Source of the DNA: Acidimicrobiaceae bacterium
Lineage (GTDB): Bacteria; Actinomycetota; Acidimicrobiia; Acidimicrobiales; Ilumatobacteraceae
Direction of reading: 5' to 3'
DNA: 6,007 nt
Assembly: GCA_947490975.1 (NCBI GenBank)
Contig: CANLHV010000079.1
Coordinates: 1-6,007, forward strand
Part shown: piece by piece, positions 1 through 6,007 of the stretch
How the letters are laid out: the number at the start of each line of letters is the position of its first letter
Numbering within the stretch: position 1 is the first letter of the stretch
Program-made: the position numbers and the translations under genes
Notes under the pieces: model-generated
Seen by the model: the letters and a program-made list of their open reading frames with translations, nothing else
What the model was told of the DNA's origin: nothing
Database searches by the model: none

Positions 1-1221
1 GTGCACGATGGTGCCGAAGTCGTCTTGATTGGCCACCGCTCTACCCAGTGGTATTCAGGCGCGAATAATCCCCCGCCGGTTTTGATTAGCGCACAAATCG
101 AAAGCAAAAAGATTTCTGGCCAGATCGCCGAAATTCTGCGTGGTGTTGAACTACAACAAGAAGTTGGTCAAGACGAAATCGTCACGCTGTTCAGCGCACG
201 TGGTGCTGAAGTCAACGCGGTAGCACAACTTGCTGACAGCCTGCGCGAGCAAGCAGTCGGAGATGTTGTTACGTGGGTTCATAACCGCAACATCAACTAC
301 ACCAATGTCTGCACATTTAAATGCAAGTTCTGTGGATTTTCAAAAGGCCCACTTAGTTTGAACCTCCGCGGTACGCCATATCTTTTGACTCTTGATGACA
401 TCGCTGCTCGAGCTAGCGAAGCCTGGCAACTTGGTGCCACCGAAGTAACTCTGCAGGGTGGCATTCATCCAGATTTTGACGGCGACTATTACATAGATGT
501 TGCCCGCGCTGTCAAAACTGCCGTACCCGAGATGCACATTCACGGTTTTACCGCGCTCGAAGTTACCGAGGGCGCTCGCCGACTAAGTGAGCCGCTACAC
601 CAATACATCATGCGCCTTAAAGAAGCGGGATTGGCATCTCTTCCAGGAACTGCCGCAGAAATTTTAGACGACGACGTTCGGGCGATTATCTGCTCAGACA
701 AAATCAACACAGAAGAATGGCTTGAATGCCACCGTGTTGCGCACAAAGCGGGCTTGCGCTCAAACATCACGATCATGTTTGGCTCGGTCGAACATCCTCA
801 AAGTTGGGCAAAACACATTGTCCGAACGCGCGATCTGCAAAAAGAAACCGGTGGATTCACCGAATTCGTCGGCCTTCCATTCGTGCACATGGCATCGCCG
901 ATCTATCTGCAACACAAGTCACGACGCGGCCCAACATTCAGAGAAACAGTTTTAATGCACGCCATCGCTCGCATCGCTTATCGCGGCCTAATCGACAACA
1001 TTCAAGTTTCATGGACAAAAATTGGGCACGCCGGTGCGACTCAACTTTTGCAGGCTGGGTGCAACGATCTAGGTGGCACGCTGATGAACGAAAATATCTC
1101 GCGCGCAGCCGGCGCAAGCCATGGTCAAGAGATGAACGAAGAATCTTTCAGAGCAATAACCTCGCCGCTCGGGCGCACTTTGCGTCGACGCTCAACGCTC
1201 TACGAAATGAGCGCGGTCTAA
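1..1221 (+). CDS. fbiC: FO synthase, CofH half (C-terminal part of probable fused FbiC), 5' end cut by window
   Basis: The product is a radical SAM enzyme that joins 5-amino-6-ribitylamino-uracil to a tyrosine-derived fragment on the way to FO (7,8-didemethyl-8-hydroxy-5-deazariboflavin), the chromophore of coenzyme F420; it is cytosolic. The 406 visible residues contain the CX3CX2C cluster motif (CTFKCKFC, C104, C108, C111) after the NRNINYTNV stretch. Further CofH landmarks are LQGGIHPDFDGDYY (151-164), PGTAAEILDDDVR (215-227), GGFTEFVGLPFVHM (284-297) and NDLGGTLMNENISRAAG (355-371). Residues 1-90 precede the barrel: a Pro-rich stretch (about 15-30) followed by a helical segment, which I read as the linker and start of CofH downstream of a CofG domain in a fused FbiC of about 850 residues. 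The GTG at base 1 is therefore probably an internal Val codon. A free-standing CofH cannot be excluded without the upstream sequence. The TAA stop overlaps the end of ribF, which converges on it. Confidence 0.93.
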   Translation: MHDGAEVVLIGHRSTQWYSGANNPPPVLISAQIESKKISGQIAEILRGVELQQEVGQDEIVTLFSARGAEVNAVAQLADSLREQAVGDVVTWVHNRNINYTNVCTFKCKFCGFSKGPLSLNLRGTPYLLTLDDIAARASEAWQLGATEVTLQGGIHPDFDGDYYIDVARAVKTAVPEMHIHGFTALEVTEGARRLSEPLHQYIMRLKEAGLASLPGTAAEILDDDVRAIICSDKINTEEWLECHRVAHKAGLRSNITIMFGSVEHPQSWAKHIVRTRDLQKETGGFTEFVGLPFVHMASPIYLQHKSRRGPTFRETVLMHAIARIAYRGLIDNIQVSWTKIGHAGATQLLQAGCNDLGGTLMNENISRAAGASHGQEMNEESFRAITSPLGRTLRRRSTLYEMSAV

Positions 1222-2171
1222 AGACCAGATACGGCGCGAGTTTGCTCGATGTCGTGCTTGAGTTGCATTTTCAACGCATCGATGTTTTCGAATTTACGTT
1301 CGCCGCGCAAAAAATGTGAGAACGAAACGCGCACACTTTCGCCATAAAGATCGCCGTCGAAGTCAAGCAAATGCGCCTCTAACAGCGAATGATCGGCATG
1401 CTCATAAAAAGTAGGCCGTCGGCCAAGATTGATCGCACAAACATGCGTGTCGCCGTTTGTTCGTGTCAATACCCCGGCATAAACACCATCAGCAGGAATG
1501 CAGATCACTTTAGGCACTTCAATGTTTGCCGTCGGAAAACCAATTGTTCGGCCTCGTTGGTCGCCTTTCACTACTTTGCCCCGTACCTCGAAGTGGTGAC
1601 CAAGCAACTGCGTAGCAAGCTCAACTTGACCGCCGGCCAAAGCTCGGCGAATAGCTGTGCTGCTGACTGGTTCATCGACACCGTCACCACGACTGATCAG
1701 TTCAATTGGTGTTACATCAAAATCAAACTTCGGCCCAAGTTCGCGAAGCAATGCAACATTGCCACCACGCTTATAACCAAAATGAAAGTCTTCGCCGATT
1801 ATCACACGCTTGGCGGATAATCCATCCACAAGAACACGCTTCACGAAGTCGGTCGGTGTTTCACGACTCGAAGCCTCGTCAAACTTGACGATACATGTTG
1901 CGTCGAGCCCAGTGCTCGCCAGCAATTCAAGTTTTTGATCGAGATCAGTCAGCAAAAGCGGCGCCGATGCGGGTCGAACGACACTTGCCGGGTGGCGATC
2001 AAAGGTCACCACGACGCTTTGCGCATTTAAAATTTCAGCCTGCTGGCGCACTTGCTCGATGACTGCCTGATGACCGCGATGCACGCCGTCGTATGCACCG
2101 ATTGTGACGACACTGCGTTTGCGTGGCGCGCTTTGACCAAAGTCAAAAGTTGTGTCGTTGACAATTATCAT
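1218..2171 (-). CDS. ribF: Bifunctional riboflavin kinase / FAD synthetase RibF
   Basis: RibF phosphorylates riboflavin to FMN and adenylates FMN to FAD in the cytosol. Residue numbers here count from the TTG at 2174; subtract one for the preferred ATG. The N-terminal nucleotidyltransferase domain (about 20-185) has GAYDGVHRGH (26-35, with HRGH at 32-35), FDRHP (58-62), GEDFHFGYKRGG (127-138) and SSTAIR (171-176). The C-terminal flavokinase domain (about 190-315) has KGDQRGRTIGFPTAN (203-217), PADGVYAGV (227-235), NLGRRPTF (249-256) and LLEAHLLDFDGDLYG (264-278), with E266 the expected catalytic Glu. About 317 residues is normal for the family. I prefer ATG at 2171; an in-frame TTG lies one codon upstream at 2174. 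It is the last gene of the rbfA-truB-ribF unit, 5 bases after truB, with no Shine-Dalgarno sequence, so translation by coupling to truB is likely. Its TAG stop overlaps the fbiC stop. The AY in GAYDG differs from the more familiar GNFDG and should be tolerated. Confidence 0.95.
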   Translation of the reverse strand: MIIVNDTTFDFGQSAPRKRSVVTIGAYDGVHRGHQAVIEQVRQQAEILNAQSVVVTFDRHPASVVRPASAPLLLTDLDQKLELLASTGLDATCIVKFDEASSRETPTDFVKRVLVDGLSAKRVIIGEDFHFGYKRGGNVALLRELGPKFDFDVTPIELISRGDGVDEPVSSTAIRRALAGGQVELATQLLGHHFEVRGKVVKGDQRGRTIGFPTANIEVPKVICIPADGVYAGVLTRTNGDTHVCAINLGRRPTFYEHADHSLLEAHLLDFDGDLYGESVRVSFSHFLRGERKFENIDALKMQLKHDIEQTRAVSGL

Positions 2172-2176
2172 CAAAA

Positions 2177-3055
2177 TTACGCTACTGCGTTGGCCATTAC
2201 GACGCTTGGCTTAGCGCGACCAGATGGGCTCAGTTCGTAAACAGCCAACACGGCATTTTGCTCATCAACCAGAACCCACGGCGCCGGCGAATCGAACTTT
2301 TCTAATTCGCGACCGTGCTTGATCATCGTCTGCATCTGTTCATCAGCAATAACCCGGCTCATCGTTCGCACTGCAGTTATTGGTGGATGAACAATTGCAT
2401 CATCAAGTTGTGAACACTCGCTCTGCAAAAAACCGCCGACGCTGATTCGACGCAGATTGCGCAAATGCGCCGAGCCGCCGAGAGCCCGGCCCAGGTCATC
2501 GGCAAGTGACCTTATATATGTACCCGAACTGCAATGAACCTCAACGTCAACAACGCCAGGTTCAGACATGCCAAAAACTTCAAAACCGTGAATAGTCAAC
2601 GCGCGTGCAGCACGCTCGACTTCAATGCCTTGTCGTGCAAGTTCGTGCAGACGAACACCGTCAACTTTGAGTGCCGACACCATCGGCGGAACTTGCAAAA
2701 TCTTGCCGACGAAATTTTCTTTGACGACGCGTTGCACTTCGTCAACTGTGATGTGCGACATATCGTGGGTTGCGGTCACCGTGCCAGATGAGTCAAGAGT
2801 TGACGTCGCCGAACCTAAAACAATTTGCGCCGTATACGTCTTGTCGAGACCAGAAAGAAATGTAAGCAGCCGAGTTACATAGCCGACACCAACCAACAAC
2901 ACGCCAGTCGCATCTGGGTCGAGCGTGCCGGCATGACCGATGCGACGTTCGCCAAGTTGCTTGCGCAAAACACTGACCACATCGTGACTCGTCATTCCTG
3001 ATGGTTTGTCGACGATCACCAAACCATGGCGCGTTGGTGGCTTACGCCTCGCCAC
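2177..3055 (-). CDS. truB: tRNA pseudouridine(55) synthase TruB
   Basis: TruB isomerises U55 in the T-loop of elongator tRNAs to pseudouridine and also aids tRNA folding. The 292-residue protein has the family motifs in order: GLVIVDKPSGMTSHD (11-25), the catalytic block GHAGTLDPDATGVLLVG (40-56) with D46 as the expected nucleophilic Asp, KTYTA (72-76) with the conserved Tyr74, PPMVSALKVDGVRLHELAR (123-141) and CSSGTYIRSLADDLG (175-189). A C-terminal segment at about 258-288 (PWVLVDEQNAVLAVYEL and following) resembles the small C-terminal domain seen in actinobacterial TruB. The start is GTG at 3055, 5 bases after the rbfA stop. A weak purine-rich GAGAG lies about 9 bases upstream, inside the end of rbfA, so translational coupling is likely. 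The next in-frame Met (M21) would remove the KPSG motif, so GTG is the sensible start. All key residues are present. Confidence 0.96.
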   Translation of the reverse strand: MARRKPPTRHGLVIVDKPSGMTSHDVVSVLRKQLGERRIGHAGTLDPDATGVLLVGVGYVTRLLTFLSGLDKTYTAQIVLGSATSTLDSSGTVTATHDMSHITVDEVQRVVKENFVGKILQVPPMVSALKVDGVRLHELARQGIEVERAARALTIHGFEVFGMSEPGVVDVEVHCSSGTYIRSLADDLGRALGGSAHLRNLRRISVGGFLQSECSQLDDAIVHPPITAVRTMSRVIADEQMQTMIKHGRELEKFDSPAPWVLVDEQNAVLAVYELSPSGRAKPSVVMANAVA

Positions 3056-3060
3056 GTGAG

Positions 3061-3486
3061 TTAACTCTCAGACTTCTTGTCACCAAAAAGTTCTCTGCGA
3101 CGAATTTCGTCTTGGCGTAAAACTTCTTCGATTCGCTGCGCGGCACGAATCGCGTCATCGGGTCGAAACTGCAGTACCGGTGTTCTCCGAGCGCGCACTT
3201 GGTCGGCAATCACACTTTGCAGACGTTTGCGATGATCGTTGAGCGCTTCAAGAATCTGTTCATCGCCCTCGGCACCTTGCATCGAATCATAAAAAACGAT
3301 GCCGCGATTCATTTCAGAGTCAACATCTACCGAAGTAATCGTCACGAAACCCAACCGATCGTCATCGATTTTGGCGAGTTCATCGGCAATTACTTCACGC
3401 AAGGTTTCGCTCAACCGAGCGGTTCGTGCGACGCGTCGCCGAGTGTCGGTACGCGCTGGTTTTGGGCGTCGTCGCTGATTAGCCAT
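3061..3486 (-). CDS. rbfA: 30S ribosome-binding factor RbfA
   Basis: RbfA binds the immature 30S subunit and helps process and fold the 5' end of 16S rRNA; it is also a cold-shock factor in well-studied species. The 141-residue product has the single KH-type fold of the family: helix 1 SETLREVIADELAKI (26-40), the DDRLGFVTITSVDVD strand (42-56), RGIVFYDSM (61-69), a long helix ILEALNDHRKRLQSVIADQV (78-97) and the RRTPVLQFRPDDA strand (100-112). A 20-residue basic N-terminal tail (RRRPKPARTDTRRR) and a short charged C-terminal tail flank it. ATG at 3486 is the only start before helix 1. No Shine-Dalgarno sequence precedes it. It is the first gene of the rbfA-truB-ribF unit. Its 5' end faces leuS only 23 bases away, so its promoter must lie in that gap or inside the leuS coding sequence. 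The usual upstream neighbour infB is absent here. Confidence 0.94.
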   Translation of the reverse strand: MANQRRRPKPARTDTRRRVARTARLSETLREVIADELAKIDDDRLGFVTITSVDVDSEMNRGIVFYDSMQGAEGDEQILEALNDHRKRLQSVIADQVRARRTPVLQFRPDDAIRAAQRIEEVLRQDEIRRRELFGDKKSES

Positions 3487-3494
3487 ACGCCGTT

Positions 3495-3500
3495 TAGGAT
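3495..3500 (+). promoter_or_regulatory. Possible -10 element (TAGGAT) for leuS
   Basis: TAGGAT matches the T, A and final A-T positions of the TATAAT consensus, and it is a form often seen in actinobacterial promoters. It ends 9 bases before the leuS ATG, so transcription would begin near 3507-3510 and give a leaderless or nearly leaderless mRNA. No -35 box is visible 16-19 bases upstream, which falls inside the rbfA coding sequence. Confidence 0.28.
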
Positions 3501-3502
3501 AC

Positions 3503-3508
3503 GGAGGT
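3503..3508 (+). promoter_or_regulatory. Shine-Dalgarno-like GGAGGT just before the leuS start
   Basis: GGAGG is a strong match to the 16S rRNA tail, but only two bases (TC) separate it from the ATG at 3510, shorter than the usual 5-9. A second weaker AGGA at 3496-3499 is 10 bases from the ATG. An in-frame stop (TAG, 3495-3497) lies upstream and no ATG, GTG or TTG occurs in frame between 3510 and the HVGH motif, so the start is fixed at 3510 whichever site is used. Confidence 0.42.
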
Positions 3509-3509
3509 C

Positions 3510-6007
3510 ATGGGCTCAACTGCAGACACTCCATCAACGGGTCGCGGGGGCTCAATACCTGCCTATCGATATAGCGCTTCACTGGCTGCTGGTATCGAGC
3601 AAAAGTGGCAAGACCACTGGGATCAAAACCGCACTTTTGAAGCACCCAATACGGCCGGGCCTCTCGCCGATGTCGCAGGCGTTGCAGGTCGCGAGAAACT
3701 TTTCATTCTCGACATGTTTCCGTATCCGTCTGGGGCGGGTCTGCATGTCGGACACCCACTTGGCTATATCGCAACTGATGTCTTCGGTCGCTACAAACGA
3801 ATGACGGGTAAAAATGTTTTGCACTCAATTGGCTATGACTCGTTTGGTCTGCCAGCCGAGCAACATGCAATCGTCACCGGCATTCATCCGCGAATCAACA
3901 CTGAGTCGAACATTGCCAACATGCGCCGACAACTTCGCCGACTTGGCTTAGCCCACGACCAGCGACGAAGTGTCAGCACTACCGACGAAAGTTATTATCG
4001 CTGGACACAATGGATCTTTCTTCAAATTTTTAATTCTTGGTATGACGAGAAACTTAAAAAAGCACGCCATATCAGCGAACTTGAAAAAGAGTTTGCAACT
4101 TCAAAACGAAAACTGACCGCATCTCAGTCGACAAAAGACTGGAGTCAACTTTCGAAAGTTGAGCAGCGCAAAATTCTCGACGACTATCGATTGGTCTATC
4201 TCGCCAATGCGCCGGTGAACTGGTGCCCAGGTCTCGGCACAATTTTGGCGAACGAAGAAGTTACCGCCGAAGGTCGCAGCGACATCGGAAATTATCCCGT
4301 GTTCAAACGCAACATGCGCCAATGGACAATGCGTATCACTGCATATGCCGATCGTTTGCTAGACGACCTCGAACGACTCGATTGGCCAGAGTCGATCAAA
4401 CTCATGCAACGCAATTGGATCGGCCGAAGCACGGGAGCACGCGTGAGGTTTGCATCTTCGGCCGGCGAGATTGAGGTCTTCACAACCCGACCCGACACGC
4501 TTTTTGGTGCGACGTTCATGGTGCTGTCGCCCGAACATCCACTTGTTGATGCACTGACTACAAAATCGCAACGGTCGGCGGTCGAAAAATATCGTGAGTC
4601 GGCACGCAAACTCAACGACAACGAGCGCCAAAATGACGATCGTAAGAAAACCGGTGTCGACACTGGCGCAACTGCAACCAACCCAGTTACTGGCGAGCAA
4701 ATTCCGATTTGGATTGCCGACTATGTGTTGATGGGCTACGGCACTGGTGCGATTATGGCGGTGCCATCGGGCGATGAGCGTGACTTCGAGTTCGCCCGCG
4801 CCTACAACTTGCCAATTGTCGCCATTCAAATGCCGCCAGACGACTGGTTTACAAGCAACGACATTGCACCAACTACCGATTGCGCGCTGTGGCCAAAAGC
4901 GTTCGTCGGTGAGGGCACTTACATTAACTCGTCAAACAAAAATCTTTCGCTCGACGGCAAGCGTTCAATGAGCGAAGCAATTGTGCAAATTAACGCGTGG
5001 CTTGAAAACAATAAATGTGGCGAGTCGGCAATTACCTACAAACTTCGTAACTGGTTGTTTTCTCGACAGCGTTATTGGGGTGAGCCTTTTCCGATTGTTT
5101 ACGACGAAAATGACATGCCACATTCAGTGCCAGATGAGTTGTTGCCGGTCAAACTTCCTGAACTCACTGATTTCAAACCTCAAGCCCTCGACCCCAACGA
5201 CGAAACAACTGATCCGATGCCGCCGCTCGCGCGAGTTACCGATTGGCTGAAAGTCGAACTTGACCTTGGTGACGGCAAAAAAACTTATCGACGCGAAGTC
5301 AATGTGATGCCGCAATGGGCTGGCTCGTGTTGGTACGAGTTGCGTTACCTCGACCCAACAAATAGCGAGCGCTTCGTCGACGCGCAAGTCGAGCGCTACT
5401 GGATGGGCCCGAAGCATGCTGGTCACACTGGCGGCGTCGACTTATATGTTGGTGGCGTCGAGCACGCAGTTTTGCATTTGCTTTATTCACGCTTTTGGCA
5501 CAAAGTGCTGTTCGACCTTGGTCATGTTTCAAGTGAAGAACCTTTTCACAAACTTTTTAATCAGGGATACATTCAGGCGTACGCATATCGCGACTCGCGC
5601 GGTCAGACGGTGCCCGCCAACGAAGTTGTCGAGCAAGATGGCAACTACACATTCGAGGGCGAAACTGTTGCTCGCGAATACGGCAAGATGGGCAAAAGTT
5701 TAAAAAACATCGTTACGCCTGACGAAATGTATGACGAGTTCGGTGCCGATACTTTCAGACTTTACGAAATGAGCACTGGCCCCCTTGATGCCAGTCGCCC
5801 ATGGAACACCCGCGACGTTGTCGGCATGCAACGCTTCTTGCAACGCACCTGGCGCAACATGGTCGATGAAGAAACAAATGAACTGCATGTCACCGACGAG
5901 CCAGCACCAATTGAATTGCGTCGCGCACTGCACCGTTGCATCGACGGGGTCAGTCAAGACATGGAGAACTTGCGATTCAATACCGCAATTTCAAAACTGA
6001 TCGAACT
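3510..6007 (+). CDS. leuS: Leucyl-tRNA synthetase LeuRS, 3' end cut by window
   Basis: LeuRS charges tRNA-Leu with leucine and hydrolyses mischarged products; it is cytosolic and essential. The frame from ATG 3510 stays open for 832 codons to the window edge, and about 100 further residues are expected. Landmarks in order: the HIGH box as HVGH (79-82) inside FPYPSGAGLHVGHPLG; GYDSFGLPAEQHAI (108-121); NWCPGLGTILANEEV (237-251); QRNWIGRSTGA (300-310). The CP1 editing domain follows with TTRPDTLFGATFMV (325-338) and MAVPSGDERDFEFA (416-429), whose D425 aligns with the conserved editing Asp. Then come RNWLFSRQRYWGEPFPIVY (513-531), DLYVGGVEHAVLHLLYSRFWHK (644-665) and the KMSKS box as KMGKS (726-730), followed by SRPWNTRDVVG (762-772) and the start of the anticodon-binding helices at about 775. 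The second cysteine pair of the zinc knuckle seen in E. coli LeuRS is missing. The sequence resembles actinobacterial enzymes throughout. It is transcribed away from rbfA. Confidence 0.96.
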   Translation, partial: MGSTADTPSTGRGGSIPAYRYSASLAAGIEQKWQDHWDQNRTFEAPNTAGPLADVAGVAGREKLFILDMFPYPSGAGLHVGHPLGYIATDVFGRYKRMTGKNVLHSIGYDSFGLPAEQHAIVTGIHPRINTESNIANMRRQLRRLGLAHDQRRSVSTTDESYYRWTQWIFLQIFNSWYDEKLKKARHISELEKEFATSKRKLTASQSTKDWSQLSKVEQRKILDDYRLVYLANAPVNWCPGLGTILANEEVTAEGRSDIGNYPVFKRNMRQWTMRITAYADRLLDDLERLDWPESIKLMQRNWIGRSTGARVRFASSAGEIEVFTTRPDTLFGATFMVLSPEHPLVDALTTKSQRSAVEKYRESARKLNDNERQNDDRKKTGVDTGATATNPVTGEQIPIWIADYVLMGYGTGAIMAVPSGDERDFEFARAYNLPIVAIQMPPDDWFTSNDIAPTTDCALWPKAFVGEGTYINSSNKNLSLDGKRSMSEAIVQINAWLENNKCGESAITYKLRNWLFSRQRYWGEPFPIVYDENDMPHSVPDELLPVKLPELTDFKPQALDPNDETTDPMPPLARVTDWLKVELDLGDGKKTYRREVNVMPQWAGSCWYELRYLDPTNSERFVDAQVERYWMGPKHAGHTGGVDLYVGGVEHAVLHLLYSRFWHKVLFDLGHVSSEEPFHKLFNQGYIQAYAYRDSRGQTVPANEVVEQDGNYTFEGETVAREYGKMGKSLKNIVTPDEMYDEFGADTFRLYEMSTGPLDASRPWNTRDVVGMQRFLQRTWRNMVDEETNELHVTDEPAPIELRRALHRCIDGVSQDMENLRFNTAISKLIE

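Larger units (their letters stand above)
3487..3509. promoter_or_regulatory. 23-base divergent gap between rbfA and leuS
   Basis: This is the whole intergenic space between the two ATG codons facing away from each other. It is too short for two complete sigma-70-type promoters side by side, so at least one promoter must extend into a coding region or the promoters must overlap. It holds TAGGAT on the plus strand at 3495-3500 and, overlapping it, TATCCT on the minus strand (3501 to 3496). Either could act as a -10 element. I found no convincing -35 element at normal spacing for either strand. Function is inferred from the layout alone. Confidence 0.4.

Noticed and set aside
1..3. GTG as a true start of a stand-alone CofH gene
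   Set aside because: It is simply the first codon of the window in frame. The residues after it look like a CofG-CofH linker, so the gene most likely begins upstream.
726..1319. A 197-codon plus-strand open frame within fbiC and the end of ribF
   Set aside because: It is the +3 shadow of the CofH reading frame; the composition is Arg/His/Ser-rich and lacks recognisable structure.
2172..2174. TTG one codon upstream as the ribF start
   Set aside because: The adjacent ATG at 2171 is in frame and the more usual start, and neither has a Shine-Dalgarno site to decide. The difference is one residue.
3058..3067. Perfect 10-base palindrome GAGTTAACTC at the rbfA/truB junction
   Set aside because: Several 10-base palindromes are expected by chance in 6 kb, and its bases are explained by the rbfA stop and the 5-base spacer.
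3199..3804. A 201-codon plus-strand open frame antisense to rbfA and running into leuS
   Set aside because: It lies opposite well-supported rbfA codons and then out of frame inside leuS, its translation shows no domain or family motif, and its start has no clear ribosome binding site.
4292..4829. Two overlapping minus-strand open frames inside leuS (129 and 156 codons)
   Set aside because: They overlap each other and the conserved CP1 editing region of LeuRS; no motifs and no ribosome binding site.
3510..6007. Possible frameshift or pseudogene in leuS
   Set aside because: Reading codon by codon from 3510 gives an uninterrupted frame with all LeuRS landmarks in order; it is only cut by the window end.

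Overview
The window looks like a stretch of chromosome from an actinobacterium. Base composition is close to half G+C by eye, which is low for the phylum. Four signs support this: a CofH-type FO synthase region that appears to be the second half of a fused FbiC, since coenzyme F420 synthesis by fused FbiC is typical of actinobacteria; a leucyl-tRNA synthetase of the actinobacterial type (KMGKS signature, no complete zinc knuckle, NWCPGLG and QRNWIGRSTGA stretches); the rbfA-truB-ribF gene order; and RbfA and RibF sequences that resemble those of Acidimicrobiia. Placement in Acidimicrobiia is inference from remembered family sequences, not a tree.

Layout: 1-1221 (+) is the C-terminal half of FO synthase, cut by the window start. 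It converges on ribF (minus strand) and the two overlap by 4 bases at their stop codons. Positions 3486 down to 1218 (minus strand) hold a tight three-gene unit in the order rbfA, truB, ribF, with 5 bases between each pair. After a 23-base divergent gap, leuS runs on the plus strand from 3510 past the window end with no stop codon in the window.

How the genes fit together: rbfA (30S ribosome maturation), truB (tRNA psi55) and ribF (FMN/FAD synthesis) are the downstream part of the nusA-infB-rbfA-truB-ribF translation cluster common in bacteria. Here rbfA is the first gene of its unit and leuS, another translation gene, lies divergently where infB would be expected. The FO synthase gene serves the F420 branch, which leaves the riboflavin pathway one step before lumazine synthase; RibF works at the end of the flavin branch.

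The window is almost fully coding. I see no mobile element, CRISPR array, RNA gene, riboswitch or clear intrinsic terminator, and no stretch over 300 bases without a gene. I found no previously undescribed system; the points worth a second look are gene order and the very compact junctions.
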